Below are positions 10,433 through 21,249 of a stretch of 64,000 bases of DNA, in pieces; within the stretch, counting starts at the first letter, position 1; each line of letters opens with the position of its first letter. Origin of the DNA: Vermamoeba vermiformis (taxonomy: Eukaryota; Tubulinea; Echinamoebida). Made by a program: the position numbers and the translations under genes. The stretch lies in NCBI GenBank assembly GCA_045837725.1, contig JBEWZL010000306.1, forward strand, positions 124,001-188,000, given 5' to 3'. A model generated the notes under the pieces. That model was not told the DNA's origin. It searched no databases and worked only from the letters and a program-made list of their open reading frames with translations.

Positions 10433-12799
10433 ATGGATTTTCAAGAAGTAACGCTGCAAGATGTATTCAGCAAGCGGTACATGACCGAGGACGCGTGCGT
10501 GTATCACATCTACCTGCCGCGCGATCAATCAGATGTAGCAACGTTAGAAACAAAAAGAAAAGAGTTCATGACGTATTTAAATGCGGAATATATCAAGGAT
10601 TACATTTGGCAAGACGATCCGTTTCAATTACGGATCTACAGCGTCGAACAAAGTAAACCCAGAAGCGAGAATATTGAAGGTATGTATTTATAAGGCCATA
10701 GCAACGCTTAAATTTAATATTCTGCATTTTTCTGATTTTTTTAGAATATTATTTTACTTTTCTTTGCGATCTCTCGAGACTAATTTCTTATTCAAAGACG
10801 ATTACAACCACTTATTTGGCACTACCCGATTCGGAGAAAATATAGAAGATGAATGGTTCATTGTATTCTTGTTATTTCAACTTTCAGCCAAATACCCGAA
10901 TATAATTACAAGGTAAGTCAGATCTGATCCGTTGAACACAATTATTTTTCGTTAATTTTCCTATGAGACATATCTAATATTATAAATTATAGTATTGAAG
11001 ATAATGATGGTCAATTTCTGTTGATTGAAGCAGCGGATCACATTCCTCATTGGATCAAGCCCGAAAACAGCAAGTTCCGCGTGTGGATTAACAAATCGAG
11101 TTTGAATATTATTCCGATACCACGTGATCCGATGGAGATTATGACACTGCCCGTCAAATTGACACCTGTCAGTGCAGTAGATCTGATCCAAAATCAACCG
11201 GTCTCAACGATCGCATCAGATCCGGTCCAAAAAAGCATCAAAGATCGATTAGACGAATACCCAAAAAAGGCAAGAGAATCTTTACACCATTCACGGTGTA
11301 TCGTACCGGAAAGCATTGCAAAAATTCTTCATCGCGATCCACAACTGATCGCACCAGCGGTCAACTCGTTCTTTTACAGAGACTTAGTTGCTATGCGTGC
11401 GTGCAATGTAATGGAGAAATTTAATCCAAAAAAGGAAAAAATGGTCGAATTATCGCTCAAGTTCACGCGGTGTTTGTTCGCGCAGCTGGATCGACAAAAT
11501 TTTCACGCGCCAAAACCGTTTAAAGACATCCTACCTCAAGAAAACGATCCTAAATATAAATTAGCATTATTAGGCATGAAATTGGTAAGTATAAATCTTC
11601 ATAATAATTTGTCACCGTAAAATTAACATTAATTTTCTTCAGACATGCGGTTTTGAAATTCTGTACCAAGACGGCAAGAAGAAATTATCGACATTTAATG
11701 ATGACATTATTAAAGTAAGTATATTATTAATATTATCGTAAGTTAGTGTCAGATCTAATGAAATTTTTGTAGGACTATAGTTTTGAAGACGATCGCGTGT
11801 GGATCCAGTTCAATGAAATGCTGTCAAACGAAGGATTTTACAAACAAGAACGACCCGGCTCAAAATTATTCCGAGAATTGGAGAAAAAGGCCAAATCAGA
11901 GTACATTGAAGCATTGCGTAAGAAAGACGCATCCGTGATCGAGCTCCTGGAATCAAAATCTGCTAAAGCAACTAAGAAAATGGATATTATATTGGCTCTA
12001 CCTTTTAATATGGAAGACCTTAGCGATGCGATGAAACGACCGTCGGATCCAGAAGATTGGTTGAACATTTCGCAACAGGAGGTCGACGACATTATTTCTA
12101 AGAAACAACGCGACTTAGAGAAGGCCAAGAAGTATACAAAGCAAGAGGACGACGGCGAGGATGATATGGACGATGATGAGGCTAATGTAGATGAAAACAA
12201 TTTGTTCGACTTCATCGTCAAGGGCATGAAACAATTCGGTCAGAAAATTTCAAGTTTTGAAGGCGCTGAAATGCCTGGAGAGTAAGTATTGAGTCATAAT
12301 ATTATATTATTAATGAGTATGTGTATTAATATCACTTTCTATTCTTAGTCCCGAAGACGAATTTGATATCGATACCGATGACTTTGCGAAGATGTTTCAT
12401 AAAGCAGTGCAAAGATCCAAGCAAGATATCAATAAAGCCAGTTCATCCGATGAAGACGATGAATTCTACGATGGATTCATGAACGAAGATTCTGAAGAAG
12501 ACGAGGAAGGTGACGGTGAACTGGACGATGAAGACATGAAGCAGTTAATGGCTGCTATGGATCGAGAACTGTCTAAGACGAACATTGGCAAGAGCTTCGA
12601 ACGCGTGCCCAAGGCAGCAAGACGAGCACAACAAGGCGATGATAATGACGAAGATAGCAGTGAAGACGATGAAGGTGAAGTGGATCCGCAACTCAACTTG
12701 GTGAAGAACTTCTTGGAGTCTTATGCAGCACAAGAAGGCACAGCTGGTCCTGTTTCGAACTTACTCAACGAATTGGGTCGTCGAGCACCCAAGAAATAA
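10433..12799 (+). CDS. ECD: Ecdysoneless / SGT1 family protein, 6 exons, 661 aa
   Basis: ECD proteins are eukaryote-wide factors linked to pre-mRNA splicing (PRPF8 stability), cell cycle and transcription. Exons 10433-10679, 10798-10912, 10993-11584, 11643-11714, 11773-12281 and 12349-12799 sum to 1986 nt in phase. The second exon uses the acceptor after TTCAAAG, which yields the family signature 'GENIEDEWFIVFLLFQL'; it is followed by DNDGQFLLIEAADHIPHW. The C-terminal third has several Asp/Glu-rich acidic stretches, also usual for ECD, ending LGRRAPKK. An AATAAA lies shortly after the stop. It converges on TMEM208 with only 116 bp between stop codons. Confidence 0.9.
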
Positions 12800-12915
12800 C
12801 TCGAAAATAACTTGTAAATAAACTAGTGTTAAATACCTGCAACCCCGCGAGCGTAAGGAGCACTCTTTTTTTCTGTGCACGAATGTGTTGGTTTATTGTT
12901 TGATTGTTATCGTTC

Positions 12916-14007
12916 TTATCCGCGAACAACCTTGGTGCGTCTTCGTTCAGCGCGTTCTCTTCGTCGTTGTTCCTTGGGATCCAATTCACCCTCGTCTTCC
13001 TTGGCAGCAGACTAATGATAATCGATGTTAGTTACGACTTATCAATGCGTGCGTTATCTTACTCTTGCTTGGAGCAAAGGCCAAACGATGGAGGTCCAGA
13101 TCTTGTACGTGCCAAAGACGGGGATCTGAGTGGATGTTAGAACGTATTTTTTACGAATATTATGTAAAACTTACGGCAAGATACACGAGCCAGAACCAGT
13201 TAGAGATGATAGAAGTCAATTGGACAAACCAGTTAATGTACAAAACGTCCCAGTAGTACCTACAAGCAGATCCGTTAGCAAACGCAATAAAAACTTAGTA
13301 CTAAGTTATTATAATCAACATAAGGCCAATCTATTGCCTGTAGCACGAGGCAAAAGGAAGGGAGAACGAGAGAAAGAGAAGAGGCTTGGCCAGGCAAAAA
13401 AAAAAAAAAAGGTATTGCATCGGAAGGGATTCGAACCCTTGCATCCGAAGATATTGGAGCCTTAATCCAACCCCTTAGACCAACTCGGGCACCGATGCGA
13501 TCGTTGATCCGTCGTTCAGCAAACTCAACATCCTGGCCAGATCGGTCACATGCGATGTCTTTGTTTGGCTTCTTTTCTCTTTCTCTCCTTCGTGCTACTT
13601 GCGAATACCGCAAGCTGTATGAAGTACTTACTCCATCAAGCCCTTTTGTCCCAAGTCTTCACCAGGGCTCAGCAATTCGCCAGTGGCCTCGTCAAAAGTA
13701 GGCTTTGCGTGGCCAGAGAGGGACCAGTAGCAAAACACGTTCGCGCCAACGAGAAGGAGGAAGCCAGCGTAGTCCCAAAATCCAAGCTCGCTGAACATAA
13801 TTCGGTAGCCAAGGTGAAGCACGGTCAAGGCCTTGATATTGCGGTGAGCAAATTGAAATTGTTCAAAAAAATTGAATTACCGCGTCAAAAATTCCAAATA
13901 AATGTATATTAAATAGAACATACCGAGAAACCAAGGACCATCATAATTAAAAATTTCAGTGTTTTTTGGTTCTGCTTCAGAAGTTTTTTAGCTGCTGCGT
14001 TCGCCAT
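12916..14007 (-). CDS. TMEM208: TMEM208 / SND2 homologue, ER membrane protein, 5 exons, 175 aa
   Basis: TMEM208/Snd2 acts in SRP-independent targeting of proteins to the ER membrane. Minus-strand exons 13924-14007, 13632-13831, 13175-13259, 13063-13125 and 12916-13011 give 528 nt in phase. The chain matches the family: N-terminal KKLLKQNQKTLKF, hydrophobic segments (GFWDYAGFLLLVGANVFCYW and DVLYINWFVQLTSIISNWFW), the VYLAIPVFGTYKIW turn, and a short basic C-terminus (PKEQRRRERAERRRTK). Length fits (human about 173 aa). Intron 2 (13260-13631) is unusually long at 372 nt because it holds a sense-strand tRNA-Leu. The gene is divergent from TRM6, with 164 bp between ATGs, so they probably share a promoter. 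Confidence 0.88.
13340..13611 (-). repeat. tRNA-Leu cassette, inverted repeat arm 1
   Basis: About 270 bp, tRNA plus roughly 110 bp upstream and 75 bp downstream, highly similar to the reverse complement of 15002-15266. Shared flanks include the GGTATTCG edge, the TAGCACGAAGGAGAGAAAG purine tract, ATCTGGCCAGGATGTTGAG before the tRNA and CCAAGTCTCTTCTC-like tract plus CCTCGTGCTAC after it. The similarity stops inside the introns of both host genes. Confidence 0.9.
13416..13498 (-). tRNA. tRNA-Leu (anticodon AAG), copy 1, inside TMEM208 intron
   Basis: An 83-nt class II tRNA on the minus strand. The acceptor stem GCATCGG/CCGATGC is perfect, the D-arm is CCC/GGG, the anticodon stem is TTGGA/TCCAA with loop TTAAGGC (anticodon AAG, Leu CUU), the variable arm is a short hairpin, and the T-arm AAGGG-TTCGAAT-CCCTT contains a perfect B box. 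Pol III termination is likely at the T run just downstream (a 16-base T run on the minus strand, around 13395-13410). There is no intron. It lies entirely in intron 2 of TMEM208, same orientation. Confidence 0.96.
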
Positions 14008-14171
14008 CTGTGCTTATTTGTGCTCTCCTCGTGTCTGATATGAAATATATACTGACAAAATATTACAATAGCAAAGGTCTTCTGTTGACGTCACTCGTTC
14101 GTGATCAAGTGGAAAATGCTTTGACCGTTTTTTTATCGTGTTTTACCACCCAACTACGTGAACCACCACAA
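14008..14171. promoter_or_regulatory. Bidirectional promoter region TMEM208 / TRM6
   Basis: Only 164 bp separates the divergent ATGs. It contains a palindrome-like TTGACGTCACTC (CRE-like TGACGTCA at about 14087-14094), a plausible bZIP site. An in-frame upstream ATG (14010) exists, but the homology of TRM6 starts at 14172 or later. Confidence 0.5.
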
Positions 14172-16321
14172 ATGGCAGAAAGTACAGAAGTTAATATTAC
14201 ACCAGTTCAAATACCACCCCAAGAGGATAATAAGTCTGAGATCAAGGTGGATTCGACGGATTGCGTCAAAGAAAATGATTCGGTTATCTTGCTAGAAAAT
14301 GGCCAAAAATACGCCGTCGTGCGCATATCGAAAAAAGCGTAAGTTATTAAGAAATCATCGTGTTCTGAACGAGGCATATTTAATTATGAATTTTTTATTG
14401 ATTTTTTCTCTAGTCAAACGAGGATCGGCAAACAACGCTGTAACCTCGAGCCCTTAATTGGTGCTCCATATGGAACATATTTTGAAGCACGAGCTGGCAA
14501 GCTTTACAAGTTGGATAAAAAACCAGAACTGTCGCTTTCGTTAGCCATTCCAGGTACGCTCTTACTATCATTTTCTATTTGCCCTACAAATTATGTTAAC
14601 GATCATATGAAGACACTATGGCTGAAGACGGTCAAACGAAGAAGAACAATAAAGAACTTGTTGACGATAACAAAGCACAAGGATTATCAGCCGAACAAAT
14701 CACAGAAATGAAGAAGCAAGGTGTCGGCGGCGAATCGATCATTCAAGCGTTAATTCAAAACTCGAGCTCATTCCAAAACAAGACTGAGTTCTCACAACAG
14801 AAATATATCAAGAAGAAGCAAGAGAAGTACGTACCACTTCGTGCCTGACATAAATTACTCACGCGTTGATCGTGCACAGATATCTTCATTACATCGAAGT
14901 CTTGCCGCCAACAACACAGACACTCACTAAAGTTTACTTCACGAAAGCACCCTCTAAGATATGGTAAGCCTCGTAAAAGTGTTAATCGCGATGCTCGTGC
15001 ACGGTATTCGAAAGTAGCACGAAGGAGAGAAAGGGAAAAGAAGACAAACAAAGACACTGCATGCGACCGATCTGGCCAGGATGTTGAGTTTGCTTGACGA
15101 CGGATCAACGATCGCATCGGTGCCCGAGTTGGTCTAAGGGGTTGGATTAAGGCTCCAATATCTTCGGATGCAAGGGTTCGAATCCCTTCCGATGCAATAC
15201 CTTTTTTATTTTTTGACCTTGCCAAGTCTCTTCTCTTTCTCTCGTACTCCCTTTACCTCGTGCTACGATTGACTAATCCCGTTTTTAGTTTCTTGCGCTT
15301 AGATTCCGTGAGTTACCTGCTTTCCATGGCTGAAATCCGATCCAAAAACCAGATTCTCGTTGTAGAGGATGCTATGGGTCTTATTGTTGGCTCAGCGGCT
15401 CAACGATTGAACGGTAAGTCGATCTATATTTCCGCATTGCAATCGCTAAAAGCGGAGAGCTCAGGTCAAGGACGGATCATCAACTGTTTCCTCGGCCAAT
15501 CGCCAAATACTCCTATTGCCAGTATGTTCAATTTGAGCAAAGAACATGCGAGCGTCATCGAGCACATTTCTTTCAAACGCGTACACGAGCTCGCTTTTGG
15601 AGATCAAGCGGCACCCGTCGAGATCAAGGAAGAAGAGCCCGAGGTTAAGATCGAGGACATGCAAGTGGAAAAGAACCCAGAAGAAGAAGAGAATATCGAT
15701 ATTGAAGAGCCACATGAAGTGCAAGGTAAGTTTTATGTGGGAAACGTTTCCCTTTTATGGTAAGATCTTAACCCACGTTTGACAGAAGGTCAAGAAAAGA
15801 ACAACACCGCAACCCGAGAAAGCAAACAAAAGGAGACTGAAGAACATTTGTTCGAAGGAGCTGATTCCCTGATTATTGCTACAACGCGCGTTGACGTAAA
15901 ATCATTGCTTCAAGCCACGTACCCTTTCTTAGTACCAGGCCAACCGTTCAGCATATATTCACCTTATATTGAAGTAAGCTATCATTGCCTCTTATAATCA
16001 ATGCTAATCGATATTATCTAGCCTCTTGCCGTCTGTCACCAATGGCTGAAAGAGTCCGATACCGCGTTGAACGTAACTTTAGGCGAAACATTTTACCGAG
16101 AATACCAGGTACGTCATATAATCTTACTACATGAATTATGCGTTCAAGGACTGGAATAATTAAGTATACAGGTATTGCCGCAACGCACGCATCCTTTAAT
16201 GCGAATTCCCGCGACTGGAGGTTATGTTCTTACGGGCACGAAGATAATTAATAATCCGCCACCAGCTGCGAATACAAACGAAGCCGCATCGGAGCCGAAG
16301 CAAAAGAAACAAAAAGTCTGA
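14172..16321 (+). CDS. TRMT6: TRM6/TRMT6, non-catalytic subunit of tRNA (adenine58-N1) methyltransferase, 8 exons, 488 aa
   Basis: TRM6 pairs with TRM61 to form the enzyme that makes m1A58 in the tRNA T-loop; TRM6 supplies tRNA binding. Exons 14172-14338, 14414-14553, 14613-14826, 14880-14963, 15289-15725, 15786-15973, 16022-16108 and 16172-16321 total 1467 nt in phase. Family features: EPLIGAPYGTYFE, NNKELVDDNKAQGLS, the helix 'IIQALIQNSSSFQNKTEFSQ' followed by KYIKKKQEKY, ILVVEDAMGLIVGSAAQRL, an acidic linker, then the Rossmann-like C-terminal half with DSLIIATTR, PFLVPGQPFSIYSPYIEPL and YQVLPQRTHPLM. No intact SAM-binding motif is expected. Intron 4 (14964-15288) carries a sense tRNA-Leu gene, a potential substrate of the encoded enzyme. 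Confidence 0.93.
15002..15266 (+). repeat. tRNA-Leu cassette, inverted repeat arm 2
   Basis: Reverse-complement partner of 13340-13611, about 1.4 kb away between inner ends. The two tRNAs look identical by eye and the flanks differ by scattered substitutions and a shorter T run. Confidence 0.9.
15114..15196 (+). tRNA. tRNA-Leu (anticodon AAG), copy 2, inside TRM6 intron
   Basis: The same 83-nt sequence as copy 1, on the plus strand, in intron 4 of TRM6. All arms are intact; A58 lies in the T-loop TTCGAAT. A T run (TTTTTTATTTTTT) starts about 6 nt after the tRNA and is a good Pol III terminator. It lies in the same orientation as its host gene. Confidence 0.96.
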
Positions 16322-16543
16322 ACGTAACAATAAAGTCCACATTTTTTTTAATCGAATTGAATTCCATTGACGCTATTTTTGTTTCATTTCAAACCAAAAC
16401 TTTATTTGGTTCGATTTTTATTAAAATACACAGAGGGAAACAAGTTACATTAATAATAACTTTTGTTTTCGTATTTACAAGGGGGATAATGACAAATAAT
16501 AACACAAAAAAAAATACACCGGTTAGTTTTTGTTTTTCGCTAT

Positions 16544-18123
16544 CTACAATCGTTGTGTTGGGTTATCTTGCGAGGGATTTAAATCTTCTTGCTTCTTCCG
16601 TAGCATAGTCGCCATGTGCTAAACAAAAGTATAAATATCAGTACCATCGTTCACTTAACATATGACGGCTAGTTAAAGTATACAGCCGTCATGTCAATAA
16701 TGCCTGCAACGATTAAATATTGCAAGCGAATTACATTTCAATTGAATCGGACGTAAATCGTAATGATTTTCGAGTATAATATCGTCCTTATAAAGTAATT
16801 ACGAGTACTAATAAGAAACTTACAGTCGCCCAATCACTAAAATTCGGGAATCGATCCCGCTTTGTTTCTTGCGGCTTATCAGGACCAAGTTGAGCCGTAT
16901 TATTGATAAATGTCTCTGGTGCAAATCTTATCGTCGTCGTATGATTTGTATCAATATCTAAATGATTCGCTTCCTCTTTCTAAAATTAGATCGGTTAGTA
17001 TCTTACGTACGGGACAGAAGCAGAAATAACGCCTATTTACGCGTAATAATGGAGCATGTAACGATGATATCATCGCGCAAAGCTATTTCTCGTATTTAAC
17101 GCGATAAATCATCGAGCTGAATTTCAGATTGAAGAAAGTGACCAAAAAATTTTTATAAATTTACACGAGCCGGCATTATATCATATATGCGTTGTAGGTC
17201 ACGATTATTCGTTAATTTTATAAAGATTTCAAAAAACGGATTTTTTTTTGGCTTACCGGTTCAAGATCGGGCGGTGTCGTGGAACTCGATATTGAAGCTG
17301 AATGATTGTTCGGGGTAGCTGGCTGCGATAGTGACCGTACTGATTTGATATACCTGAACGGTGATACAAAATCTTTGTTGTCGGCAAACTCCCGTTCCTT
17401 CTGTAGAAAGAAGTCGAACAAATCCACTTCGTCCAAGTCTTGATTCCGCAATGCCAAGGAGGTGAAATGCTTCCTGCTCGATGGAGGGGTCGCTGAAGAT
17501 TCTAAACCATCGTCATCCGTCTTTTTGATCGCCGAAAGCTTTAATGAGACAATCTCGGTCCGTTTACGTGCGCTTGAAACTTCAGGAATGGCTACTGGTG
17601 ATGTCATTGATGCTGTATTAATGGGTGGGATCATATTGGGCTTGACGGGACTCGAGCTGAGGGACGTTTTTGTTTGTGCTGCAACTTTCTGCGGCGTTGA
17701 GCTCGATCGTCGCCTGGATGCCGCATCGACCTTGGTGACAGCTGCAGGGACAGCAGTGCCACAATTAGGTACGTGTGCGCCGTTTACGGGGGACCCGCCT
17801 GCGGTATTGGCTGGGACCGCCGCTAAATTGCCATTATTATTCAGACCATTGATTATTTCTTCATTGCTGCCGGGTCCTATGCTGACTCTTAATTTTCTAT
17901 CTGTGTCTTTTTTACGTGGTGAATTTGATGATACGTTGGCACGAGCGCTGCGTGGGCTCGTGGATGGATTATTTTTCCTACTATCAGAGCCGTTTGTTTT
18001 GGCTAAATTCAACGGTGTAATTTGGACTACACTAATTCTCTTTTTCGTGCTGCGGGGCGATTTTGTTGATTCTGAACCATCGAGGGAGGTTTCCAAATCG
18101 TTATCTCTCGATGTTGAGCTCAT
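16544..18123 (-). CDS. Ser/Pro-rich orphan protein with many SP(R/K) sites, 3 exons, 365 aa
   Basis: Not recognised. Exons 17257-18123, 16824-16979 and 16544-16618 (minus) join in phase (1098 nt). The first ~290 residues are low complexity, rich in Ser/Asn/Pro with repeated proline-directed basic sites (SPRSTKKR, TSPRSAR, NSPRKKDTDRK), like a CDK or MAPK substrate. The more ordered C-terminal part has DEVDLFDFFLQKEREFADNK, TTTIRFAPETFINNT and FPNFSDWATHMATML, which may be a short binding module. The long antisense open frame over exon 1 is a by-product of this composition. It is divergent from UBE2G with a 266-bp gap. Confidence 0.6.
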
Positions 18124-18389
18124 ATCTGGCCAAAACTGTTTAATTGCGCTGTATTAGTGCTCCTCCATTCTATTTAACCGATGTTCTATTGACCAAAGAT
18201 CGAAATATGTTCGTTATCCAAACAAAATCAACAACCTAACTGCGGAGATTCAATCTTTTTTGTATGGCGAATAAAATTGATAAAAATTTCACGTGCTGCG
18301 CTGTCTCACGCTTGCTTGTTTAGAGCTCTTTTTCCAATTTATTGTTTGCGTACTACCTCACTTGTATTATTTATTTATTTCCCTAGCTA

Positions 18390-19230
18390 ATGGCTGAAAC
18401 TCCTGCCTCATTATTATTAAAAAAGCAGCTCCGAGGTAAATTACCCGCATAATTACGGAAATATCAGAAAAACGCAATTCTCGCATATTCATTATTAATA
18501 TGGTACCTGCCTTGCAAATTTCTAATCACGCAAATTGACAGATTTGAGCAAGAACCCAGTCGAAGGTATTTCTGCTGGACTTGTTGACGAGTCGAATGTA
18601 TTTGAGTGGCAAGTCTGCATTGTCGGCCCTACTGATACATTATAGTAAGTAAAGCAAATTTATGCTGATATTTTGAATTTTTTTTTCTTTATTACAAGAT
18701 TGACTGAAAAATATTTCCATAGTGAGGGAGGAGTCTTCAACGCAATTCTCAAGTTTCCCGAAGAATATCCTAACATGCCTCCGAAGATGAGATTCACTAC
18801 GAAGCTCTATCATCCAAACAGTAAGTGGCACGAGACGGATGCGATCGGATTCATTTTTTAATTTTTTCTCTTTAGTCTATCAAACTGGTGAGGTCTGTAT
18901 TTCTATATTACACCCTCCTGGTGAGGACAAGTGGGGTTATGAGCGTCCGGAGGAGAGATGGCTTCCTGTACACAGTCCCGAGACTATTTTACTGAGTGTC
19001 ATTTCTATGCTGTCGGATCCAAACGACCAATCACCTGCCAACCTTGAAGCTGCTGTAAGTAACGTATAGATATATTTTTTAAATTTAATGCAATCGAATA
19101 CACTTTAATTTTCGATTGCTTTTTGCTGATGCGATTTTCTTTGATATTACAGAAAGATTGGCGAGAGAACCAAGCACTGTTTAAGAAGAAGGTTCGACAG
19201 TGCGTCCTTCGCTCTCAAGAAGAAATGTAA
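18390..19230 (+). CDS. UBE2G1: Ubiquitin-conjugating enzyme E2 G (UBE2G1/UBC7-like), 5 exons, 167 aa
   Basis: An E2 enzyme transferring ubiquitin, often Lys48-linked and in ER-associated degradation. Exons 18390-18435, 18542-18644, 18723-18820, 18876-19054 and 19153-19230 sum to 504 nt. The UBC fold is complete: [30 protein letters not shown], the HPN motif (split by an intron just after Asn), catalytic Cys in GEVCISILH, the acidic-loop insertion [16 protein letters not shown] typical of the G/R/Cdc34 class, and [16 protein letters not shown]. The short C-terminal end EEM lacks any extension or membrane anchor, as in UBE2G1. Length equals the animal protein (~170 aa). Confidence 0.95.
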
Positions 19231-19461
19231 ATTAAGGTACCTCTTCAGTACACGTTCCGTAAAAACTCTTTGTAAATAGTCTCGATCCGATGGTTTGGTT
19301 GTCGAACACTTTAAAAGTTAACAGAGCGTTGATTCAGCCAATATTAGGTCAAATAAATAATAACGTTCATCGTTATCGTCGATAGACAGTTTTAGGGTCG
19401 ATCTGCCTCTCGAGAGGGCAAGTCGCGCGCATCCAGTACAAATGAGTGACAGAACCACACC

Positions 19462-19657
19462 ATGAATGCATACAACGCAAATCCGTTCAATGGCCCGCAA
19501 GCCCCTCAGCCGCAACAAGCGCAACTTAAGCCTCAAATGCCACCCGGCAATCCACCCAAGCCAACTTCATTCTCATTTGGCAGTACAACTCCCCCGCCTA
19601 CTGCACCCACTTCCGGCTTAACGGGCAGTAGCTCTTCTGCTGGCTTTGGATTTGGTA
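19462..19657 (+). pseudogene. Short FG-repeat nucleoporin-like 5' fragment
   Basis: An ATG at 19462 opens a frame with NAYNANPFNGPQAPQPQQ followed by Gly/Ser/Thr/Pro sequence containing SFSFGS and GFGFGT, the style of FG nucleoporins (NUP62/NUP98). After about 66 residues a GTACTT donor-like site follows. Any continuation would run antisense through the surface-protein gene at 19702-21249, where I see only its shadow frame. It may be a truncated duplicate, a 5' fragment, or a very small gene. Confidence 0.35.
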
Positions 19658-19701
19658 CTTCAACATGTATTTTCATGCTTTATTCGCTAAACAATTATCT
19701 C

Positions 19702-21249
19702 TTACAATGCAGTTACAATAAGAGCAGTAATGATAGCTGTCACAGAAAGGATTGTGCGTGACGATCCCGAGACATTGTTGCCAGTCTTTGCGACAGGCAC
19801 AGCAACTGATTTTGGAACGCTGGTTGGTTCTGTGATTGACCCCTGTGGTGCGTCAGAAGGTGTGTTCATTAACGGACAAGTGACCGTGGCATTGCAAGAG
19901 GCCAGCTTTACGCCAAATCTCGAAAAGTCGAATGAAATCTCCAAGCTTTGTCCGCTGAATGACGCTTGAGAGACGACTGGTTGAATTCCGCAGCCAGGGT
20001 TGTGGATCGTGTAAAGCTCTTCCATTACAAAACTTCGCAAATCCGCGCACGACGTGAGTTGTTGATTAACGCAAGTGACGTCAATGGGATCACCGTAGCA
20101 GAAAGGCACTGGAGTAAAGCCGCACATGGCCTCGGATGTGCCAGGACCAGAAAAAATGCAATTCCAAACGAGAATCTCTTGATCAGTTTTGACTAAGTCA
20201 GCACCCCATATTCGGTCTCTGACTTCTTGTTGAATTAGCGCTGCAATTCTCCATTGTTTATCAGCACCTCGTTCAAGTGAAACAACACTTCCAACTCCGC
20301 GCAAATCTGGGGCATTAGCGGTGTTGTCGAAAATGGCGGCCAGCAACACTTTTGTCTCGGAGACCATCACCATATTAATGCCGAGTGCTCCACTAGGTTG
20401 GATAAAACCTTTGCCAGAAGTCTCTAGTGTAACGTTCCAAGTGTTCTCGTTCTTGACGTAGACTCGGATCATGGTGTCATAACCTTCGACTTGCGCGAAA
20501 AACGAATAGCCCATAACAATTGAATCGTTGATCCATAAAAGTCTGATTGGTTGTAACAGATCGCCATCGTTCAGTATTTGAACTCTTTCAAGCTCCGTCC
20601 AAGTGTAGTTATCGTTGCGCTGCATCAGTACAATGAAGTTGACGCTAAGATAAGCCAAATAAGGGCCCGTTACGTGCATTGGAATACCAAGGGGAATAAC
20701 ATTTGTAGCGCTAACTGTTGTCTCGTCAACAACGTCCCAGGTGCCACCGTTGTTGACACGTGTCACAAGGGAAGTGGTGTTCATGGCAACAAAAGTGTTG
20801 TCGGGTAAGAATTGAATCCTATAATAGACTTCAGGATACTTTATCATCGTCCCAATGCTGGATGTAGCCTCGTTGAACGTGAAGAGTTGAAGTTCGGAAT
20901 TTGTGGCACACGCAAACCAAACACCATTTGTAGCGACGAAGCTACAAGCTTGTGAAGTGAACCAACGAGTGTAGAATAGTCCAGAAGATTCACTGCGTTT
21001 CAAGATCCGGAGTTGAACTGAAGTCGACAAGATCGTATAATTGCCAGCCGAAGAAGCTGGTAGATAACCGGCTTGGGGAAAGTTTATGGCTTGAGTTGGA
21101 CCTCCAGGAATTTTGAATATCTTAAATCAAATATTTAATTATTTTGAATTCGCAACACGAGCATTTCTTACCGGCAGATCTGCTGCACAGGCACTAATGA
21201 GGCAACCCAATAATAAGAAAAGTATTGACTTCGTAATAATTCTATTCAT
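19702..21249 (-). CDS. GPI-anchored extracellular protein, probable beta-propeller, 2 exons, 498 aa
   Basis: Exon 1 (21172-21249) encodes a clear signal peptide (MNRIITKSILFLLLGCLISA, then CAADLP). Exon 2 (19702-21120) encodes the body, total 1497 nt in phase. The body has repeated strand-like units (VWFACATNSELQLFTFNE, TFVAMNTTSLVTRVNNGGTW) that resemble blades of a propeller, several N-glycosylation sequons (NDS, NYT, NVT) and a Cys-rich C-terminal part (CGFTPVPFCYGD, GCGIQP). It ends with a Ser/Gly stretch and a hydrophobic tail (RTILSVTAIITALIVTAL), a standard GPI-attachment signal. The function is unknown; a cell-surface or adhesion role is inference. Confidence 0.65.

Noticed and set aside
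17462-18157. 231-codon plus-strand open frame
   Set aside because: Lies antisense over exon 1 of the Ser/Pro-rich orphan; Leu/Phe/Val-rich composition is the mirror of Ser/Lys/Asn codons, and the minus-strand frame has proper splice junctions.
19730-19969. Plus-strand frame that could continue the FG-repeat fragment after splicing
   Set aside because: It is antisense to the GPI protein 3' coding region and contains no FG motifs.
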